Shown here one piece after another: positions 57,633 to 64,000 of a DNA stretch of 64,000 nucleotides (position 1 is its first letter; each line of letters opens with the position of its first letter). The notes beneath the pieces are model-generated. The model did not search any database. It had not been told where the DNA came from and saw only the letters and a program-made list of their open reading frames with translations. The position numbers and the translations under genes were made by a program. Source of the stretch: Gordionus sp. m RMFG-2023 (taxonomy: Eukaryota > Nematomorpha > Gordioida > Chordodea > Parachordodidae); contig NC_088775.1 of the NCBI RefSeq assembly GCF_954871325.1, forward strand, positions 19,321,561 through 19,385,560, written 5' to 3'.

Positions 57633-58100
57633 TCTATATTATAATTTTCCGATGTCCTCACTACGTCATTGTGAAGTCATGTCATCGCTACGTATTTATT
57701 TATTTTTATTAATTTATTTATTTTTTATAAAAGCAAGACTCAAATAAAAAGCAACTATTATATCCTGGTAAATAATATATATAATTTATAAAAAAATTTA
57801 TTCATTTACTTTTTTTATAGGTGAAATATTTTGAGAAGAAAATTCAAGAAAGCAAGACTCAAATAAATATCAACTATAATCCTGGTAAATAATATTTTTA
57901 TTTATGATTGAGTTTTTACAAATCAAACAATCATACACCCTTATTTTCCAAAAAATGAGTTTTTACAAGGGCTAATATCCAAAAATAAATATCATTCAAT
58001 TCTTTCAAGTAAATTAAATTATAAATGCTTATATTTTTTTTACATTTAGAATACATCAATTTTAGCTTCTGATGATATTCCCACTCTTTCTAGAGAGTTG
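57633..58100 (+). mobile_element. Helitron 5' end fragment
   Basis: Starts TCTATATTATAATTTTCCGA after an A, then GATGTCCTCACTACGTCATT, as at 2790 and 3853. The final part (TTTTAGCTTCTGATGATATT, 58060) matches 6660-6700 in the main Helitron. Intervening DNA is deleted or rearranged. An AAGCAAGACTCAAATAAA direct repeat occurs at 57732 and 57850. Confidence 0.75.
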
Positions 58101-58106
58101 AACCTA

Positions 58107-58255
58107 GTGTTGTTAATTGGTTAGTTGTGTAGAGCCCAGACCCGGGGTTTGGGTCGAAAATATCGACTAAACCAGCTCTGAGCACGAACCCCGAGCACAG
58201 ACCCGGGGTTCAGACCCCGCAAAAACCCATTATTTTAAAAAAAAATAATAAAGAA
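58107..58255 (+). mobile_element. TAGTGTTGTTAATTGG GC-word element, left end
   Basis: Begins TAGTGTTGTTAATTGGTTAG and has CCCAGACCCGGGG and GAGCACGAACCCCGAGCAC words. Relatives at 52609 and 30588 share these words. A right end was not placed; similar words recur near 59760-59870 within an intron of the hAT gene. Confidence 0.55.
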
Positions 58256-58274
58256 TTTTATTTAAAGAATATTA

Positions 58275-58638
58275 TTATTTTATAAAAAGTAAATCTATAT
58301 TATCAATTTTGTGTAAATTTGTGAAATCATTATTTAGGCTCTGCATACATAGGAAAACACAAATCATGTCAAAATTTTGTTCTACCATTAGGGGAAATAT
58401 GCCATAAATGGCCATGTTTGAAGACTGGCCACCACCCTTTAACTTTTTATCTATTGGACCGATTTCTCTCAAAATTGGTCAAAATGTGTATATGTTAATA
58501 ATACTAATTAAATTAGTGTATAATTAATTTTTATATGCCTAAAAATTGAAGAAATATATAAGATTGGTCTTTTGCAAGTATTTCATATTTATAATATAAT
58601 TCTTAAATAATATGTTATATAGCCAGTAAATACATTTC
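58275..58638. other. A+T-rich spacer
   Basis: The minus-strand frame 58275-58472 (65 residues) has no recognisable domain and no splice context; not accepted as a gene. Confidence 0.4.
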
Positions 58639-58894
58639 AGCGAAACTTTTATCGCGAAACACTTTTTCGCGAAGCTTTTATCGCGAATGTCGTTTATCGC
58701 GAATGGATTTTATGGCGAAACTTTTATCGCGAATCCATAATAGCAAATACTATTCCGCGAATACAATATAGCGAAACAAATATCGCGAATTTTTTATAGC
58801 GAAACCTTTATCGCGATACCTTTAAAGCGAATACATTACCGCGAATACAATATCGCGAAACAACTATCGCGAAGATATTATAGCGATAATTGCT
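58639..58894. repeat. 14-bp minisatellite with a TATCGCGAA core
   Basis: Eighteen cores (CGCGAA or AGCGAA type) start near 58639, 58652, 58667, 58681, 58697, 58713, 58727 and then every 14 bp exactly to 58881. The core TATCGCGAA is kept while the remaining five bases vary. This is the densest CpG cluster in an otherwise CpG-poor setting. It is 570 bp upstream of a hAT transposase gene and could be its subterminal binding array; no protein coding is implied since 14 is not a multiple of three. Confidence 0.85.
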
Positions 58895-59464
58895 AATAAT
58901 GACTAATTTATTTCGAAAAATTTTTTTATAATTATATTAATTGAATAATATTTTTAAAAAAAATAGGGTTGTGACGATTTTGCACTCAATTTTGAATTAT
59001 CTCATATTTTATGCCTATTAGAACTCTTATGGTGAAAGATAGGCCTGCCCCCTTAATCAAAAAAAAAGTGTAAGATATGTAAGAGTAAATAAATAAACAC
59101 TTAACTCATCCTCGGTTTCACGTGTATTTTAATTTTTTACGTTTTTTAATTTTTTTATATTGTTTAGTATATTAATTTTTTGGAAAAAAACAGATGGAAG
59201 GGGGAATGAAAATATAGTTTTTATTTTTTAATAAGGATAAATATTTATAAATAAAAAAAAATGGATGTAAAATAAAGTTATTTAGTAAAAATATTATAAA
59301 TATATTATTATTTTTTGAATTCCATCTGGGAAAATAATTTTTTATAGCTTAACATTTTATTTTTTAGTGATTTTTAAAAAATATCAAAAAGTAATTCTAT
59401 TTTTAACTAAAAAATAAAGAATATTTTTATTTTATAAAATAAATTTAAAATTTTTATATTTAAT
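58895..59464 (+). other. Leader region of the hAT at 59465
   Basis: A+T-rich. The segment 59180-59405 (AACAGATGGAAGGGGGAATG to ATCAAAAAGTAA) is repeated at 62675-62880, ahead of the deleted sister copy, so it belongs to the element. The terminal inverted repeats of this element were not identified. Confidence 0.55.
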
Positions 59465-61703
59465 ATGTTTTCTGAGGATCATTTTCATTGGTCAAATAAT
59501 GATGACCAATCTATGCCATCTTCTCCAATTAATGAATCCTCATTTTTGTCTCAATAAACTATAGGACAAGAATTGGTAGATTCTTTTTCTGAAGAAGCCT
59601 CATCGTCATCATCCATAGCAATAGACATTAGGAATTCATTTACGATGACTTCTAATAAGACACGCAAAAAATGTAATTTATGCCCAAGTGTATACAAATT
59701 TTCAACTTCCCAAAGTAACAATAATTTTAAATTTTTGTTTTAAATATTTCTTGAGCCCGCCTGAAACAACGGCTTAAACCTATCCAGAGCCGGCTTGAGA
59801 AACAAAAATTTAGCTTTTTAACTTAATTAGTGCTCAGGCTAGTTCTGAGCACGGTTTAGACCGAAAAATATTATTTATTAAAAACTTCCTGTACTAATTT
59901 ATGAATTATATTTTATATATTTAGCGAATTTGAAAAAACATCTCAAATCGGTGCATCCTAACATATTTAAAGAGATGTCACACTCACAGGGTTCCATTTA
60001 TGACTCGATGCCGGGGATGAGAAAGCTTTTATCGCATGAAAATATGATGATAAATAAACTCATCTTAATTTCTTAATAAAAACTAATAGTTCCTTTAACA
60101 TAATAGATAACCCAGCTTTTAAGAGGATATTCTATTATACAAATAAGAATATCACACTTTGGTGTAGGCAAACATTAAAAAAAAACCTAGGTAATGTCTA
60201 TAATTTTGCAAAAAATAATTTAACTGATAAATTAAAAAATAAAAGTAATATGATATCCTTAAGTACAGATTTATGGACTGCTAATAATAGCACGTCCTAC
60301 TGTGCTATTACTTTCCATTATATTGATAACAATTGGGATATTGTAAATAGGATTTTAGATATTATTTTGTTTCCTCACCCACACACTGGAGATAATATCT
60401 TCAAATATGTTTTATCATCATTAGAAGATTTTAAATTAAGTGATAAAATAATATCAATAACACACGATAACGGATCAAATGAGATCAAGGCAGTACAAAT
60501 GCTGCAAGAGTATTATCAAATCCATTACTCGAAAATTTTATATGGGCATCGCTGCGTGGCCCACATCATTAATTTAATAGTAAAGGTGGGCCTTCATTTT
60601 TTTGAGGCGAAATTGGAAAAAATAGAAAATATAGTTAATAAATTACATAGCTCACCCAAATTTATGCAATCTTATAAAGCCATATGTGGAGCTACATTAA
60701 TACCTTTAGCTGTTAAAACAAGATGGAACAGCAAGTACCTCATGATATCCGCCATTAATAAGGTAATAATTATTATTGTATATTTTATTCTTTTTCTTAA
60801 TATTTATCTATCTAGAATATTGATTCAATTCATGAACTGAGCGATCAAGGTATAATAGGGGAGGATATTACCCCAACTTTTGATGAATACTCGTTCTTCC
60901 TAGAGTTGGAAAAATTTCTTCTACCCTTTTATCAAATAACAGTAGAAATATCCACTCATTCTCCCACAATCGGGATGACCCTATTATTCTTCAATGATAT
61001 ATTGGAGAATTTAAAAAATCATACCGTGGCATATTCAAATTTGTCAATAAAAGAAGCAGCCACTATTATGTTAAAGAAAGCTGAAGAATATAGTCATAAT
61101 ATATTCACTCCATATAATTACGCAGCGTCGTTACTTGATCCTAGGATCAAAAATACCCTGATTACAATTCTAAAGGATGACGTTGCAGATAAATATTTAG
61201 ATATATTTAAAATAAACTTTGCAAAATATACGTCAGAGCCAATGCGTATAATTTTCATAATAAACAATATCTCGAATTATAAAACTATTTCCCTAATGCA
61301 GGGATTGAAAAAAAGGTATATTTGTTAAATGTTCTATTATAAATCCATAATCTTTGATATTTTAAATTTTTCCATATTTAGAAAAGGAGCATCAAATGGC
61401 ACTGGCACTAATGATAATAATCAATTAACGACATACCTCAATGAACCACTCGCGCCCGAAATCACAAATATATTAGATTGGTGGAGAGGAAATGCTGATC
61501 GTTTTCCTCATTTAGCAATGATGGCCAGAGACTATTTATGCCAACAGACAACATCAGTGGCATCGGAAAGAGCTTTTTCTTTGGCCGGAAATATTATGAC
61601 AAAACTGAGGAACAGGATGGCCCCATCGATGCTAAAGCAATGCATGTCACTCTCTTCCTGGGATATAGATATAATGTCTATTCGTGATGAAATATGGCAA
61701 TAA
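59465..61703 (+). pseudogene. hAT transposase gene, nearly intact, four exons
   Basis: Exon 1 from ATG 59465 ends at 59714 inside a BED finger (KKCNLCPSVYKFSTSQ); exon 2 resumes at 59925 (NLKKHLKSVHPN) and runs to 60762; exon 3 is 60816-61315; exon 4 is 61381-61703. Introns are 210, 53 and 65 nt, GT-AG and in phase. Motifs: STDLWTANNSTSYCAITFHY (first catalytic D), ITHDNGSNEIKA (second), YGHRCVAHIINLIV (C-x2-H), VKTRWNSKYLM, and the dimerisation box TTSVASERAFSLAGNIMTKL. Lesions: a TAA within exon 1 and a frame change near 60060. This resembles RICESLEEPER-type hAT proteins. Confidence 0.85.
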
Positions 61704-62664
61704 TTTCTCAGGTGTTACAGTATATGGAATCATATTTTTAATAAACATACATCAATTAGAGAGGTAAGAATAGAAATATAAAATATCACTTATTTAGAAA
61801 TTTATTTAAGTAAAATATCTATAATAAATATTTATGTTAATAGGTTATTTTGAGTTTAATTTATTATTCGTGTTGTTAAAAAAAGTCTCAAATGCAGTCA
61901 ATTTTTAAAACATAAATTGAAATTTAGCTAAATGCAGGCACGCGAATATTTATTTGGTTAAATTCGCGCCGTTTAAGAACATTAAGTATCATGCATGTCA
62001 TATAATAATATTATTTATCTCAATAAAATTATTAATATTTACATATATATTAAAATATTATTTGAAGCGGGGCTTTATGTATGTTCTCTCTACCGTGCAA
62101 GACTCACTCGTAATAGGAATATGACAATTTTATATAACGGAATACGAATTTTTAACATAATATTTTATATGCGTTTGGATTGGAGAATATATATATATAT
62201 TTTAAATGTATATTATATAATTTTTTATTTCATTATATTTATCAAATAGATGTAATAAATTTGATATCATTTTGTCTCATTTTTTACTTGTTTTTAGGAA
62301 AGCTATTTTTTTTTCATGATTATATATATTTGTTTAAATATAAATTATAATAAAATATCACATAATGCGATTATTAAGATGTTTATGTTAACCATGAAAA
62401 AATAATTTTTCATAAAAAATATATATCAAAATTTCTAATATCATAAGTTTGTCAATTGTCACCTAGATACTAAATACTTAGCGGTTACTTTGTCAAAATA
62501 TATCTGTTTTATTTTTTTTATCTTGACGGATGGCCAGTATATCATTAAAATAACTTACTTAATTAATTTCTTCCGACGGCAAAATTCTCAGTTATCGGCA
62601 CTTTGGAATTATAAATGTTGAAATCTCATGGAGGAAATTTTTTTAATCTTTACTTAAATGATTT
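61704..62664. other. 3' flank of the hAT, A+T-rich
   Basis: No coding frame or clear element end. A CAGGCACGCGAATATTTATT word near 61934 and an AATTCGCGCCG word near 61963 are the only CpG-rich points. Confidence 0.4.
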
Positions 62665-63097
62665 TAAATAAAAAAAACAGATGGAAGGGGGAATGGAAAT
62701 ATAGTTTTATTTTTTAATAAGGATAAATATTTATAAATAAAAAAAACGGATGTAAAATAAAGTTATTTATAGTATAAATATTATAAATATATTATTATTT
62801 TTTGAATTCCATCTGGGAAATTAATTTTTTATAGCTTAATATTTTATTTTTAGTGATTTTTAAAAAATATCAAAAAGTAAATCTATTAAATTAAGTGATA
62901 AAATAATATTAATAACACACGATAACGGATCAAATGAGATCAAGGCAGTACAACTGCTGCAAGAGTATTATCAAACCCATTACTTGAAAATTTTATATGG
63001 GCATCGCTGCATGGCTCACATCATTAATTTAATGGTAAAGGTGGGCCTTCATTTTTTTGAGGCGAAATTGGAAAAAATAGAAAATATAGTTAATAAA
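62665..63097 (+). mobile_element. Deleted sister copy of the 59465 hAT
   Basis: 62675-62885 repeats the leader at 59180-59405, and 62886-63097 repeats 60432-60645 of the transposase (HDNGSNEIKAVQ, YGHRCMAHIINL). About 1 kb between them is deleted, so the copy is non-functional. The two copies are close in sequence. Confidence 0.85.
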
Positions 63098-63315
63098 AAT
63101 TTTCAAATTGCAGATAAATAGTGCATTGTTAAAAATATTCCTGTGTCCTCCTAGACCCGCCCACTTTGAATAATAATTTAGATTACAATCAAGATATAAT
63201 TAAATTACCTTTTATTTGATGCCCATATCAATATTTTCCATTGTTAAAAATATTTCTGACCTCATAAGACCTAGTAGACCCGCCTAATTAGAATATTAAT
63301 AATAAGTATTAAACA
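63098..63315. other. Short interspersed repeat remnant
   Basis: TTTTATTTGATGCCCATATC and TTTCTGACCTCATAAGACC followed by AGTAGACCCGCC match the inner units of the foldback at 23807-26462 (GATACCCATATC; CTAGACCCGCCCA). It is a fragment. Confidence 0.5.
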
Positions 63316-64000
63316 GGGATCCAAACCGAACCTGAACCGAACCGTTAAACCGCTAAAAACGTATTTTTTATCAAACCTGAACCGAACCTAAACCGCTAAA
63401 AAATTTCTAGCCTAACCTAAACCGAACCGCTAAAATGCCTCTGAACAGGTTCGAACCTCGTGATTTTATGCTGCTAAAATAATGTGTAAGTTATTACTAG
63501 TATTTTGCAAAATATTTTAATTATGTTCGAATTGTTTTATAAATTTTTATCAATCACATTTGATTGATAAGTGTCAGTCATAATTTTTATGAACTTTAGT
63601 ATATTGCCATTTTACAATATTTTTTAAATTTTTTAAGCTTATAAATTATAATGCCTAGAGCAAAATTAAACCCCATATACAATTATTTTACTTATAATAT
63701 TATTAATGACATATCAAAATGTAATATTGCTGATTGTCAAATAAATATGAAAGATAATCATGGCGCAAATTTGGAGCGTCACATAAAAAGAAACCACCCT
63801 ATAGAATTCAATAAAATTAAAATATCACAACAACAAATTCCTAATAAAATAAAAAGGCTTAAGATGCCATCAAACCAACAGACAATAGAAGAAGTATTTA
63901 AAGAACAAACTACTATATCAGTGAAGCTAAATAAAAAAATAATAATTGATGCTTGTACTGAGCTGGTAACTTTTAATGGTAGACCATTCACATTAATCTA
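63316..64000 (+). mobile_element. 5' end of an apparently intact hAT element
   Basis: Begins CAGGGATCCAAACCG, followed by repeated AACCGAACC and CCGCTAAAA motifs to about 63460. The transposase start follows at 63651 and stays open to the window edge. The same terminus, inverted, closes a fragment at 41972. Confidence 0.8.
63651..64000 (+). CDS. hAT transposase, N-terminal part, open at the window edge
   Basis: From ATG 63651 there are 116 codons without a stop. Residues 1-50 hold a BED-type finger: NYFTY..., C-x4-C (CNIADC), then NLERHIKRNHP (L-x2-H-x4-H). Later residues include KKIIIDACTELVTFNGRPFT, a segment that precedes the catalytic core in many hAT proteins (A-C-x-E-L-V-x-x-x-G-R-P-F). 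BED fingers bind the element's ends and the protein cuts and pastes the element. The rest lies beyond the window, so whether the whole gene is intact is unknown. Confidence 0.8.
   Translation, partial: MPRAKLNPIYNYFTYNIINDISKCNIADCQINMKDNHGANLERHIKRNHPIEFNKIKISQQQIPNKIKRLKMPSNQQTIEEVFKEQTTISVKLNKKIIIDACTELVTFNGRPFTLI

Noticed and set aside
58639-58894. Known vertebrate TCTCGCGAGA promoter motif
   Set aside because: The core TCGCGA is shared but the flanks are A-T...A-A, not C-T...G-A, and a strict 14-bp array is not how that motif occurs.
61995-62249. 84-codon frame downstream of the hAT gene
   Set aside because: Mostly I, Y, F and N from A+T-rich DNA; no domain, splice context or homology to the sister copy.

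Overview
The window is very A+T-rich (roughly three quarters by eye), eukaryotic, and dominated by transposon fossils. A split host gene resembling animal ODR4 and the mix of hAT, Helitron, PIF/Harbinger, RTE-like LINE, R2-like LINE, tRNA-SINE and LTR elements point to an invertebrate animal. I cannot name the species. Several introns are only 36-70 nt, which argues for a genome where introns are ancestrally tiny.

Host genes. The best-supported one is an odr4-like gene on the minus strand, running from a start codon at 49739 to at least 28399. I can place exons that follow human ODR4 in order: exons 1-6 at 49739-47851, exons 7-8 at 41016-40606, exon 9 at 28581-28399. Five introns are 36-70 nt, while two (6.8 kb and 12.0 kb) are packed with transposons. 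The exon for the C-terminal membrane anchor was not found. A second possible genic spot is 16515-17255, where two exon-like segments with start codons and good splice donors point away from each other.

Layout. 1-2789: hAT ends, a foldback arm and a 216-bp MITE. 2790-8765: a decayed, intron-rich Helitron with duplicated mini-exons, a 190-bp tandem array and a hAT inserted in it. 8965-9586: first copy of an unusual TIR element whose ends carry a stem-loop. 9950-10560: R2-like reverse transcriptase fossil. 11178-16233: a 5-kb hAT with a second hAT nested in it and a GC-rich hAT-type MITE nested in that. 18163-19992: a palindrome split by a 941-bp element with a perfect 8-bp target duplication. 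20030-23440: a nearly full-length RTE-like LINE. 23473-27990: a second hAT split by a 2.66-kb foldback element. 28399-49739: the odr4 gene with many elements in its introns, including a hAT carrying a piece of an R2-like LINE, a tRNA-like SINE hit in its B box by a hAT, and a small LTR element with an internal minisatellite. 49803-51896: a short LTR element with only a gag-like region, ending 63 bp from the odr4 start codon. 52303-55110: a large hAT-type foldback inside an older inverted repeat. 56685-58255: hAT, Helitron and MITE remnants. 58639-58894: a strict 14-bp TCGCGAA array. 59465-61703: a nearly intact hAT transposase gene with three introns, and a deleted sister copy at 62665-63097. 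63316-64000: the 5' end of a hAT whose transposase frame is open to the window edge.

Functionally the window records repeated insertion into one slowly evolving host gene: the odr4 exons still look functional although its introns have grown several hundred-fold. The most unusual structures are the stem-loop TIR element family, the Helitron mini-exon array, the 14-bp TCGCGAA array and the hAT that carries a LINE endonuclease domain.
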